DNA of 8,012 nucleotides from assembly GCA_900317795.1 (NCBI GenBank), contig ONIF01000072.1:1-8012 (forward strand). The letters run 5' to 3'. This stretch comes from an uncultured Eubacteriales bacterium (lineage in GTDB: Bacteria; Bacillota; Clostridia; Oscillospirales; Acutalibacteraceae). The position numbers and the translations under genes are program-made. Shown here piece by piece: positions 1 through 5,937 of the stretch (position 1 is the stretch's first letter; each line of letters opens with the position of its first letter). A model generated the notes under the pieces. The model was given only the letters and a program-made list of their open reading frames with translations, ran no database searches and was not told the origin of the DNA.

Positions 1-129
1 TCTATTGAAACATCTCTTGTAGTATGCGAGATATACAAAAAGAGCGGTGAATGGAAGTTCAATGCACTTGCGGCAGGTTACAGAGGCGGTTTGGCGGCTT
101 TGTGCAGTGCTTACGGTGTGAATGTATAA
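1..129 (+). CDS. terD: TerD family protein, C-terminal fragment (5' end outside window)
   Basis: Only the last 42 codons are present; the reading frame is open at base 1 and ends with TAA at 127-129. The visible part is the C-terminal strand region of a TerD domain: SIETSLVVCEIYKK, then GEWKFNALAAGYRGGL and an end in AYGVNV. It differs from the same region of the next gene at only 5 of 42 residues by hand count, so it is a tandem paralogue. TerD proteins are calcium-binding, mostly beta-sheet cytosolic proteins of tellurite and stress resistance loci. The calcium-binding acidic loops would lie upstream of the window, so they cannot be checked here. The gene ends 14 nt before the next terD start and is probably co-transcribed with it. 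Family assignment is firm; the TerD versus TerE/TerZ label is not distinguishable. Confidence 0.92.
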   Translation, partial: SIETSLVVCEIYKKSGEWKFNALAAGYRGGLAALCSAYGVNV

Positions 130-143
130 GGAGGTTGTAAAAT

Positions 144-734
144 ATGGCAGTTAATCTTCAAAAGGGACAAAGAGTAGGTCTTGGCAATTCCATGCAGTAT
201 GCCTTGATAGGCTTGGGCTGGGATTCCAACAGATATGACGGTGGATATGATTTTGACCTTGATGCATCTGCATTTTTGCTTGGTGCAGACGGAAAAGTTA
301 TGCGTGACGAGGACTTTGTATTTTATAACAATCCCGAAGCCCGTGACGGTGCAGTACGTTCCACAGGTGACGATACCACAGGCGGCAACAGTGACGGTGG
401 AGATGATGAACAGATATACATTGACTTTACAAGAATGCCGCCCGAAATAGAAAAAATTGCCGTTACCGTAACCATACACGAGGCGGAGGAACGTCATCAG
501 AATTTCGGACAGGTATCAAATGCTTATGTCCGTGTTGCAAAGCTTGACAGTCCCGACGCACCCGACGGTGAAACCGTTCTTCAGTTCGACTTGGAAGAAG
601 AATTTTCTATTGAAACGGCTCTTGTAGTATGTGAGATTTACAAGAAAAACGGTGAATGGAAATTCAATGCGGTTGCGGCAGGATACAGAGGCGGTCTTGA
701 AGCTTTGTGCAGGGCTTACGGTGTGAATGTTTAA
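144..734 (+). CDS. terD: TerD family calcium-binding stress protein (tandem copy 2)
   Basis: This is a complete 196-residue TerD domain protein, close to the usual length of about 190. Family hallmarks are visible in order: start MAVNLQKGQ, GLGWD at 23-27, FDLDASAFLL at 37-46, DEDFVFYNN at 55-63, the acidic loop GDDTTGG at 75-81 followed by GGDDEQIYIDF at 85-95, VTIHEAEERHQNFGQVSNAYVR in the middle, and GEWKFNAVAAGYRGGL near the end. The DLD and GDD/GDDE acidic clusters match those that bind Ca2+ in characterised TerD. The start is supported by a perfect AAGGAGGT at 128-135, overlapping the upstream stop. Known roles of the family are tellurite resistance, phage inhibition, colicin tolerance and general stress response; which applies here is unknown. 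The symbol denotes the family, since TerD, TerE and TerZ are close paralogues. Confidence 0.96.
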   Translation: MAVNLQKGQRVGLGNSMQYALIGLGWDSNRYDGGYDFDLDASAFLLGADGKVMRDEDFVFYNNPEARDGAVRSTGDDTTGGNSDGGDDEQIYIDFTRMPPEIEKIAVTVTIHEAEERHQNFGQVSNAYVRVAKLDSPDAPDGETVLQFDLEEEFSIETALVVCEIYKKNGEWKFNAVAAGYRGGLEALCRAYGVNV

Positions 735-740
735 AAAAGC

Positions 741-746
741 GGAGGT
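741..746 (+). promoter_or_regulatory. Shine-Dalgarno site fixing the start of terD copy 3
   Basis: GGAGGT lies 8 nt before the ATG at 755. It selects this start over the in-frame ATG at 707, which lies inside the preceding gene and has no comparable site. Confidence 0.85.
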
Positions 747-754
747 ATTTTATC

Positions 755-1348
755 ATGGCAGTTAGTCTTCAAAAAGGACAGAGAGTGGGATTGGGTAATT
801 CTATTCAATATGCTCTTGTAGGTCTGGGCTGGGACTCCAACAAATATGATGGCGGATATGACTTTGACCTTGACGCATCTGCATTTCTTCTGGGTGCAAA
901 CGGCAGAGTTTTACGTGATGAAGACTTTGTTTTTTACAACAATCTTGAAGCACGTAACGGTGCAGTAAAATCAATGGGTGACGACCTCACAGGCGGCAAC
1001 AGTGACGGTGGAGATGATGAACAGATATACATTGACTTCACAAGACTTCCGCCCGAAATAGAAAAAATTGCCATTACCGTTACGATACATGAGGCTGATA
1101 TACGTCATCAGAATTTCGGACAGGTATCAAATGCTTATGTACGCTTTGCAGTGCTTGACTATCCCGATGCACCCGACGGTGAAACTATTCTTCAGTTTGA
1201 TTTGGAAGAAGAATTTTCCATAGAAACGGCTCTTGTTGTATGCGAGATATACAAAAGGAACGGTCAGTGGAGGTTTAACGCTGTTGCGGCAGGCTATCGT
1301 GGGGGATTGGAAGCCCTCTGCCGTGCATACGGTGTAGATGTAGAGTAA
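755..1348 (+). CDS. terD: TerD family calcium-binding stress protein (tandem copy 3)
   Basis: This is a 197-residue TerD domain protein, collinear without gaps with copy 2 and differing at about 24 residues by hand count. It is one residue longer at the C-terminus (VDVE). The same motifs are present: FDLDASAFLL, DEDFVFYNN, GDDLTGG, GGDDEQIYIDF, NFGQVSNAYVR and AAGYRGGL. A longer reading from an ATG at 707 is possible, but the ATG at 755 is preferred: it gives the family N-terminus MAVSLQKGQ, has GGAGGT at 741-746 eight bases upstream, and avoids a 28-nt overlap with copy 2. Several substitutions relative to copy 2 lie near the acidic loops (D49N, D68N, T78L), while the core DLD, GDD and GDDE residues are kept. 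It is the last gene before the only sizeable intergenic gap. Confidence 0.96.
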   Translation: MAVSLQKGQRVGLGNSIQYALVGLGWDSNKYDGGYDFDLDASAFLLGANGRVLRDEDFVFYNNLEARNGAVKSMGDDLTGGNSDGGDDEQIYIDFTRLPPEIEKIAITVTIHEADIRHQNFGQVSNAYVRFAVLDYPDAPDGETILQFDLEEEFSIETALVVCEIYKRNGQWRFNAVAAGYRGGLEALCRAYGVDVE

Positions 1349-1353
1349 AAGAT

Positions 1354-1381
1354 AGTGGAGTTTGGAGAGTGGAGAGTGGAG
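1354..1381 (+). repeat. Four tandem 7-nt purine-rich units in the intergenic gap
   Basis: Four consecutive 7-mers read AGTGGAG, TTTGGAG, AGTGGAG, AGTGGAG, beginning 5 nt after the stop of terD copy 3. They are followed directly by a run of six T (1382-1387). The strand is almost free of C, so it is not a stem by itself. The function is unknown; it could be a remnant of a small dispersed intergenic repeat or a slippage-prone tract. Confidence 0.7.
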
Positions 1382-1410
1382 TTTTTTCAAAAATCCGCTT
1401 TTCACTCTTT
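1371..1410 (+). repeat. Weak imperfect inverted repeat between terD block and downstream operon
   Basis: AGAGTG at 1373-1378 is complementary to CACTCT at 1403-1408. The pairing can extend by G-U and A-U pairs to about 1371-1381 with 1400-1410, leaving a loop of about 18 nt. An alternative smaller hairpin pairs GGA plus TTTT (1378-1385) with AAAATCC (1390-1396). There is no clear T-run after the outer stem, so a standard intrinsic terminator is not supported. It could attenuate or process a transcript joining the two blocks. Confidence 0.35.
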
Positions 1411-1418
1411 CTTGATTT

Positions 1419-1426
1419 GGGGTGAT
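1419..1426 (+). promoter_or_regulatory. Extended Shine-Dalgarno site deciding a TTG start
   Basis: GGGGTGAT resembles the extended anti-16S match (GAGGTGAT). Its core sits about 9 nt before the TTG at 1432 but only about 3 nt before the in-frame TTG at 1426, so initiation at 1432 is favoured. Confidence 0.65.
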
Positions 1427-1431
1427 TGAAT

Positions 1432-2067
1432 TTGTATAAGAAAATGTCGGAGGACAGTAAAATTTTAATATCGCATACGGAAAAAAATACAGACCTGCTC
1501 GGACCTTACAGACGTTTTGTTATATGGGTTCACGGGTGCTGTTTTGATTGTGAGGGCTGTCTTGCGGAAAATACAAAAAACGGTGCATACACCGAAACGA
1601 ATATAAAAGACCTTGCACAAGAAATTTTAATGAGCGATACAGAGGGTATCACCATCAGCGGTGGAGAGCCTTTTTTGCAGGCAAAGGCACTTTTTGAGTT
1701 GGTGTCGCTCTTGAAAAGTATCAAAGACATCGGAGTTATCATATATTCGGGATTTACTTTGGAGGAACTGCAAGAAAATGATGACAGCAAAAATTTATTG
1801 AGCGTCACGGATATACTCATTGACGGCAGATATATAAAAAAGCTTGATGACGGCAGGGCATATATAGGCTCGTCAAATCAGCGTCTGCACTATCTTTCCG
1901 ACAGATATAAAAATATCGGACAGGAGTATTATTCTGAAAAGAAAAGACGTGCGGAAATAAAATTCACGCTCGACAAGGCGGTTTTAATAGGAGTGCCGTC
2001 AAAGAATGTTTTGGAAGTGTGGCAGAAAGTCAAGGAAAAGTCGGGGGGAGAAATTTGTGATTTTTGA
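1432..2067 (+). CDS. NrdG-like 4Fe-4S radical SAM activating protein
   Basis: This 211-residue protein belongs to the single-cluster radical SAM group that includes NrdG, the activase of anaerobic ribonucleotide reductase. The cluster motif CX3CX2C is C36-C40-C43 in the context HGCCFDCEGC, and a GGEP SAM-binding motif follows at 77-80 within TISGGEPF. The segment DILIDGRYI followed by GSSNQR is also typical of this group. It is longer than NrdG (about 155 residues), with a lysine-rich C-terminal tail ending in GGEICDF. The TTG start at 1432 was chosen for Shine-Dalgarno spacing; an ATG at 1444 (207 residues) is an alternative. No glycyl-radical enzyme is in the window, so the substrate protein is unknown and nrdG is not assigned. 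Its last 11 nt overlap the next gene, implying translational coupling. The enzyme would be oxygen-sensitive, consistent with an anaerobic host. Confidence 0.88.
   Translation: MYKKMSEDSKILISHTEKNTDLLGPYRRFVIWVHGCCFDCEGCLAENTKNGAYTETNIKDLAQEILMSDTEGITISGGEPFLQAKALFELVSLLKSIKDIGVIIYSGFTLEELQENDDSKNLLSVTDILIDGRYIKKLDDGRAYIGSSNQRLHYLSDRYKNIGQEYYSEKKRRAEIKFTLDKAVLIGVPSKNVLEVWQKVKEKSGGEICDF
2043..2050 (+). promoter_or_regulatory. Shine-Dalgarno site inside the radical SAM gene, for a GTG start
   Basis: GGGGGGAG lies 6 nt before the GTG at 2057, within the end of the upstream gene. It supports the GTG start over the in-frame ATG at 2006, which would overlap the upstream gene by 62 nt and add a basic 17-residue leader. 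Confidence 0.7.
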
Positions 2068-2827
2068 AACAGAATTGTTTGTAAGAGATACAATAAGAAT
2101 CAATATATTAAAAGAGCTTATGGCAGGCAGTGCAACGCTTGCCGTACAGCTTAATGACGGTGAAATAGAAAATTATGCAACTCAAATTCACAATGATATG
2201 GGCAGAGTGCGTGTATATGGAAATTTCAATATGGCAGAGAGTATTGACGGAGAAGTCCTTACAATCAGACCTATATCCGTTGACAGAGTAATGAAAGCCG
2301 TGCCTGCAATGTCGGAGGGAATTTCGGGAAAGGAAATTGCGATTGTAAGGAGTTCTACAAAGCAGGTTGAAAATACATATCCGTTTGATGAAACATTCAT
2401 GGGATTGGAGTTAGTGCCGTCAGAGAATAAATATATTCTGAAATTGGAATATGCCGACAGCGTTCAATCCGAACAGCCTGTTATTCGGGAAGAAACACCT
2501 GTTATTGAGGAAGAAAAGCCTGTCATGCAGGAGGAACAGTCCGTTATTCAAGAGCCTGTTGTACAAAATCCTGTTAAGGATGAAAAAATACAGAAGATTG
2601 AAGAAGAACTTCAAAAGGACTATAAACAGGCAGAAGTTCAGCTTGAAGAATGTAAAACTCAGCTTGAAATTGATAAAAGGGTGTTGGAGTATTACAAAGA
2701 CAAAGATGTAAAGCCTGTTGAGGAGATTTTCAAAGAAATACAGCAGAAGCTTGATGAGGCTGAAAAGCAGATTGCCCTTTTCATTCAGGCTCAGCAAAAG
2801 AAAACGATGGAAATAGAGGGTTCATGA
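2057..2827 (+). CDS. Unrecognised protein: globular N-terminus, PV[IM]xE repeat linker, C-terminal coiled coil
   Basis: This is a 256-residue acidic protein that I do not recognise. Residues 1-135 look globular with alternating strands and helices (FETELFVRDTIRINILKEL, later GRVRVYGNFNM and ENKYILKLEYAD). Residues 139-166 are four 7-residue repeats of the form E-x-[PS]-V-[IM]-x-E, forming a probably extended linker. Residues 175-250 are highly charged and helical with heptad-like spacing, a likely coiled coil. No signal peptide or membrane segment is seen. The GTG start follows a good Shine-Dalgarno site and overlaps the radical SAM gene by 11 nt; the stop is one base from the next ATG. The tight coupling to two further coiled-coil proteins suggests it is a scaffold or partner subunit of the same assembly; that role is inferred from context only. 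Confidence 0.85.
   Translation: MIFETELFVRDTIRINILKELMAGSATLAVQLNDGEIENYATQIHNDMGRVRVYGNFNMAESIDGEVLTIRPISVDRVMKAVPAMSEGISGKEIAIVRSSTKQVENTYPFDETFMGLELVPSENKYILKLEYADSVQSEQPVIREETPVIEEEKPVMQEEQSVIQEPVVQNPVKDEKIQKIEEELQKDYKQAEVQLEECKTQLEIDKRVLEYYKDKDVKPVEEIFKEIQQKLDEAEKQIALFIQAQQKKTMEIEGS
2471..2554 (+). repeat. Four in-frame 21-nt repeats coding E-x-[PS]-V-[IM]-x-E
   Basis: Units are 2471-2491, 2492-2512, 2513-2533 and 2534-2554, encoding EQPVIRE, ETPVIEE, EKPVMQE and EQSVIQE. A degenerate continuation (PVVQNPV) follows. The DNA units have diverged while the protein pattern is kept, which points to selection for the linker pattern. Confidence 0.85.
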
Positions 2828-2828
2828 A

Positions 2829-4286
2829 ATGGCAGTTGACAAGGTGAAACAGCTTGAAAGAGAGATAGATGCCCTTCAAAAACAGCTCCGTCAGCAGAAT
2901 AAACAGGCTGAAACGGAACGTAAGAAAATGGCAGATAAAAATAAACAGGCTATTAAAAACTATCAAGACGACATGAAAAGGGCTGTCCGTGAACATGACG
3001 AGAAATCTAAAAAAGAGTATGAGCGAATGCTGAAAGACTATCAAAGAGGTCTTGACCGTGACGTACAAAATGAAATTGCCGACATGAATGCAGATTACAG
3101 ACGGCTTTTGGAAGATGTCAGAAAAAGTGAAGAAGAACTTGCCCGAAAAACTCGGGAATTTGAACAAGCCGTTCAGTCCGTAAGAGATGACTTGTCAAGG
3201 CGTAACGAGGGAAGCAGCCGTGAAGCAAGGGATTATCTTTTGAATGCAGCGGGCGAATTTCATGAAATAGAGAAAAAGCCTCATGAAAAATTCATGCCGA
3301 AAAGATTGCAGATTTTTTACAATGCCATTAAAGACGGTCAGCAGTTATATAAAGCAGGCTTGTTTGAGGCGGCAACGGCTGTTGCGATTTCCGCAAAATC
3401 GGGCTTGGAAAGGCTCGGCTATAACATAGATGATAAAGTTGAAGAATGGGACGGGCAGTATGATTTGTTCGTGATGAAATTGAATTACCTTGCGGCAAAG
3501 GTTCAGCAGGAGCTTGACGACTGGGAAGAATATATTTCGGAAAAAAGCGGAAAAAATTCCGATTTGCGTAAAAAGCACCTTGTTGAAATCAATTACTGGA
3601 CAAGGGGAGAATTTGCGGAATTGGTGCAGGGTATGAACAAGTATAGAAAAATTGCATGGGAAATAGAGAAAATCGGCAAAGAGGAATATCTGAAAAAGCC
3701 CGACAGTGCCAATACAGATGAACTGAAAGAGTATATCAAAGAGGTTGAAAAGATAGATAAAAGGCTTGAAGAACTGCATAACGTGTATAAGCTGAGATAT
3801 ACGGCATCATGTCAGCGTGCGGAGTGGGGAGAAAGTATTATAGACTTTCTTGCAGACGAGATAAATTTGGATTGGCATGAAGATATGACAGGCTATCGCC
3901 GGGCAACAAAAGAAGTGCTTTCTTCAAAGGATTTTCAGGATTATATCAAAGTGACGTTTGACGGTGAGGAAGTTACGGAAGATACAAGAGAATGGCTGAA
4001 ATTGGTGTTTGAAAATGCGTCGGAAAATATGATATATGTCTATCTTGTACCCGTTGAAAATAAGTCAAATGTCGAGAACAGAATTATTATTCATATAGAC
4101 TATAACGGTGCAGAACAGGAAATATATTCCCGTGATATATGCCGTCATATATGTGAAGTCATAAAATGTGACGAGGAAAGCGGAATTGTAAATTACACGT
4201 CAGATATAAATGCATTGAAATTAAATACAAATAAGTCTTTCAGCGATACAGCGAAGGATTTGGAGAACATGAAGAAAAAGTTATAG
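2829..4286 (+). CDS. Coiled-coil protein, soluble member of a paralogous pair
   Basis: This is a 485-residue protein of unknown function. Residues 1-130 are an almost uninterrupted, highly charged coiled coil (VKQLEREIDALQKQLRQQ at the start). Residues 131-330 are mostly helical and contain LYKAGLFEAA around 173-182 and EEWDGQYD around 205-212. The C-terminal third looks mixed alpha/beta, with ESIIDFLADE at 335-344 and strands such as MIYVYLVPVE and NRIIIHIDY. No signal peptide or membrane segment is seen. The same motifs in the same order and nearly the same spacing occur in the next gene, so the two appear to be paralogues. The ATG has AGAGGG at 2815-2820 upstream and lies one base after the previous stop. 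A structural or scaffold role in a complex with the neighbours is inferred. An SMC/RecN-type ATPase is excluded because no P-loop is present. Confidence 0.88.
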   Translation: MAVDKVKQLEREIDALQKQLRQQNKQAETERKKMADKNKQAIKNYQDDMKRAVREHDEKSKKEYERMLKDYQRGLDRDVQNEIADMNADYRRLLEDVRKSEEELARKTREFEQAVQSVRDDLSRRNEGSSREARDYLLNAAGEFHEIEKKPHEKFMPKRLQIFYNAIKDGQQLYKAGLFEAATAVAISAKSGLERLGYNIDDKVEEWDGQYDLFVMKLNYLAAKVQQELDDWEEYISEKSGKNSDLRKKHLVEINYWTRGEFAELVQGMNKYRKIAWEIEKIGKEEYLKKPDSANTDELKEYIKEVEKIDKRLEELHNVYKLRYTASCQRAEWGESIIDFLADEINLDWHEDMTGYRRATKEVLSSKDFQDYIKVTFDGEEVTEDTREWLKLVFENASENMIYVYLVPVENKSNVENRIIIHIDYNGAEQEIYSRDICRHICEVIKCDEESGIVNYTSDINALKLNTNKSFSDTAKDLENMKKKL

Positions 4287-4302
4287 AAGGGAGATATTTT
4301 TT

Positions 4303-5934
4303 ATGAGTGGAGAATCAAGAGGTTTGATTGTATTGCCGTTGTTGTTTGGCGGATTGCCGTTGGTTTTGGGAGGTCTGGCAGTTGCGGGAGTTGCCTATGC
4401 GGCAGTAGGTGTGGCAAGGGCAATAAGCGGCAGAAATCAGCAGGCTGACAGAAATAATTACTATCAACAGCAAAATCAGAGAATACAGAATAACATACAG
4501 GCACAGCAGGGATATTATCAAGGCTATAACGAGCCTGCAAGGACAATTCCGCCTGCACAGCCCATTCAAAGACCGCAAATCAATACAAGCGGTGTTGAAA
4601 ACAGAATAGGCAGTTTCAAGAATGAAATGTACAACAGCATGAATGAACAGTCAAGGCTTAATGCACAGGCTTTTGACAGCATGATGAATGAATTGAGTGT
4701 TCAAAGAGAAGAATTGCAGAAAATTGCCGAACAGAATGATATAGCTGCCTATCAGGAGTATCTTGGAAAGCTGAAAGAATCCCGTAAACAGTCCATGCAG
4801 AATATCTATAAAGCACAGAATGATTTCAATAACGGCTACAAGAAAAATATAGCCGAAACAATGGCAAATGTTACGGCTAATATAAATGAAAAATATGCAG
4901 GCTATATGAGTGAATTGGAACAGTTGAAAGCCGATATTCAAGCAAAGGACCAAAAAGCAAAAGAAATTGCAAAGGCATATATCGAAGAAGCACAGGCACT
5001 TTTGAAATCTTTGAAAGACGACTTTGAGGGAGAAAAATATTCCTCCCGTCAAATTGTTTCATTGACAAATGAACTCAATCAAGCGATTGACTTGTATAAT
5101 AAAGGCAGGTATGAAAGTGCGTTGGCAAGTTCAAAAGACGTTGCCGTGAATACGCTTGATGAAATATTTGAGGCAGACGCTAAAAAGCAGGAATGGGAAA
5201 ATTATTACAATTTGGCACTTGTTTTGTCGGAGGAAGTGAAATGCTTTATCGAGGCACAGGGAACAATTTCTCAGGAAGTGAAAGAGTATGCCGAAAAAGC
5301 CGCAGGAAAGCCTTTTTCTGAGGATATAGTGGGTATAAAAATATCCGACTATACGGACAAAAATGCAAAAGGTCAGACACGCTATGACTATATTTTGAGT
5401 AAAATCAATGAAATTCATAGTGCATTGAGGGCAGAAAATGCCGATAAGCTGACGACACAGCAGTTGAAAGAATGTATTGATTTTCTGAATAATGACCTGT
5501 ATCCTCAGTCATCACAATGTATCAATAAGGGCATTATCAATATGAATAATGCTTTTTCACGTCAGAATATGAGTGAGGAAATCATAGATTTCTTTGAGGA
5601 ACACAATTTCACTTTCAACGGCTATGCTTATGAAAACGACTGTCATGATAAAGCACTTCATATAGGACTTGCCAATGAATCGACGGGTGAAGAATTGATA
5701 GTAACGCTTGCCCCCGAAGTCATGCAGAATGGTGATATTCAGACAAGAGTTGATTTGAAGCAGATAAAAGGCGATGAAGCCAATGAGGAAAGAAAGGCAT
5801 ATTACAGGGAGTGCATTGAAAATGTTGTAAAGGGAAGCAATCCTTATGCAAGCGTGGATATAAAGTGCAATGCCGAAACGAAAAATAAACTTTCCTCTGA
5901 TACCGAAACCAAAAAGAAATTGAAGATGGAGTAA
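4303..5934 (+). CDS. Coiled-coil protein with N-terminal hydrophobic segment, paralogue of the preceding gene
   Basis: This is a 543-residue protein of unknown function. Residues 7-41 are hydrophobic and rich in Gly, Ala, Leu and Val (GLIVLPLLFGG then AVAGVAYAAVGVA), long enough for one or two membrane passes or a hairpin. Residues 45-90 are a Gln/Asn/Tyr/Pro-rich linker. Residues 90-265 are helical coiled coil. The rest resembles the preceding protein: YNKGRYESALAS around 265-276, QEWENYYN around 296-303, LKECI at 388-392, EEIIDFFEEH at 425-434, then a mixed alpha/beta C-terminus with EELIVTLAPEV. The ATG follows GAAGGGA at 4286-4292, and the gap to the upstream gene is 16 nt. The likely role is a membrane-attached counterpart of the soluble paralogue; topology is a prediction by eye. 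A lipoprotein is unlikely, as there is no lipobox Cys. Confidence 0.88.
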   Translation: MSGESRGLIVLPLLFGGLPLVLGGLAVAGVAYAAVGVARAISGRNQQADRNNYYQQQNQRIQNNIQAQQGYYQGYNEPARTIPPAQPIQRPQINTSGVENRIGSFKNEMYNSMNEQSRLNAQAFDSMMNELSVQREELQKIAEQNDIAAYQEYLGKLKESRKQSMQNIYKAQNDFNNGYKKNIAETMANVTANINEKYAGYMSELEQLKADIQAKDQKAKEIAKAYIEEAQALLKSLKDDFEGEKYSSRQIVSLTNELNQAIDLYNKGRYESALASSKDVAVNTLDEIFEADAKKQEWENYYNLALVLSEEVKCFIEAQGTISQEVKEYAEKAAGKPFSEDIVGIKISDYTDKNAKGQTRYDYILSKINEIHSALRAENADKLTTQQLKECIDFLNNDLYPQSSQCINKGIINMNNAFSRQNMSEEIIDFFEEHNFTFNGYAYENDCHDKALHIGLANESTGEELIVTLAPEVMQNGDIQTRVDLKQIKGDEANEERKAYYRECIENVVKGSNPYASVDIKCNAETKNKLSSDTETKKKLKME

Positions 5935-5937
5935 AAA

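Larger units (their letters stand above)
1..1348 (+). repeat. Tandem duplication of terD genes (three direct copies)
   Basis: Three head-to-tail gene copies are spaced by about 605-611 nt. Copies 2 and 3 align without gaps at an offset of 611 nt, and perfect identity runs 51 nt at 377-427 versus 988-1038 and 39 nt at 491-529 versus 1102-1140. The fragment at 1-129 aligns with 606-734. The spacers between copies are short and each carries its own strong ribosome binding site. This is recent or homogenised gene duplication, not an insertion element. Confidence 0.9.

Noticed and set aside
111..497. Antisense open frame opposite terD copy 2
   Set aside because: It overlaps a clearly conserved gene on the + strand, has no convincing ribosome binding site and no recognisable domain.
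707..754. Upstream extension of terD copy 3 from the ATG at 707
   Set aside because: It would add 16 non-family residues and overlap the previous gene; the ATG at 755 has the ribosome binding site and the family N-terminus.
1371..1418. Intrinsic terminator after the terD block
   Set aside because: The outer stem is weak with several G-U pairs and an 18-nt loop, and no T-run follows it. The T6 run lies inside the loop.
2006..2056. Upstream ATG extension of the 256-residue protein
   Set aside because: It would lie inside the radical SAM gene with a Lys/Arg-rich leader and no Shine-Dalgarno site; the GTG at 2057 is better placed.
2471..2554. CRISPR-like or direct-repeat array
   Set aside because: The 21-nt units are in frame, diverged at the DNA level, contiguous without spacers and explained by a protein repeat.
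2420..2797. Antisense open frame of 125 codons with a Phe/Leu-rich product
   Set aside because: It lies fully opposite the charged coiled-coil region of the 256-residue protein. The Phe/Leu-rich composition is what the reverse complement of Lys/Glu/Gln-rich coding DNA gives.
2829..3230. SMC/RecN-like ATPase suggested by the long coiled coil
   Set aside because: No Walker A or ABC signature is present anywhere in the 485-residue protein.
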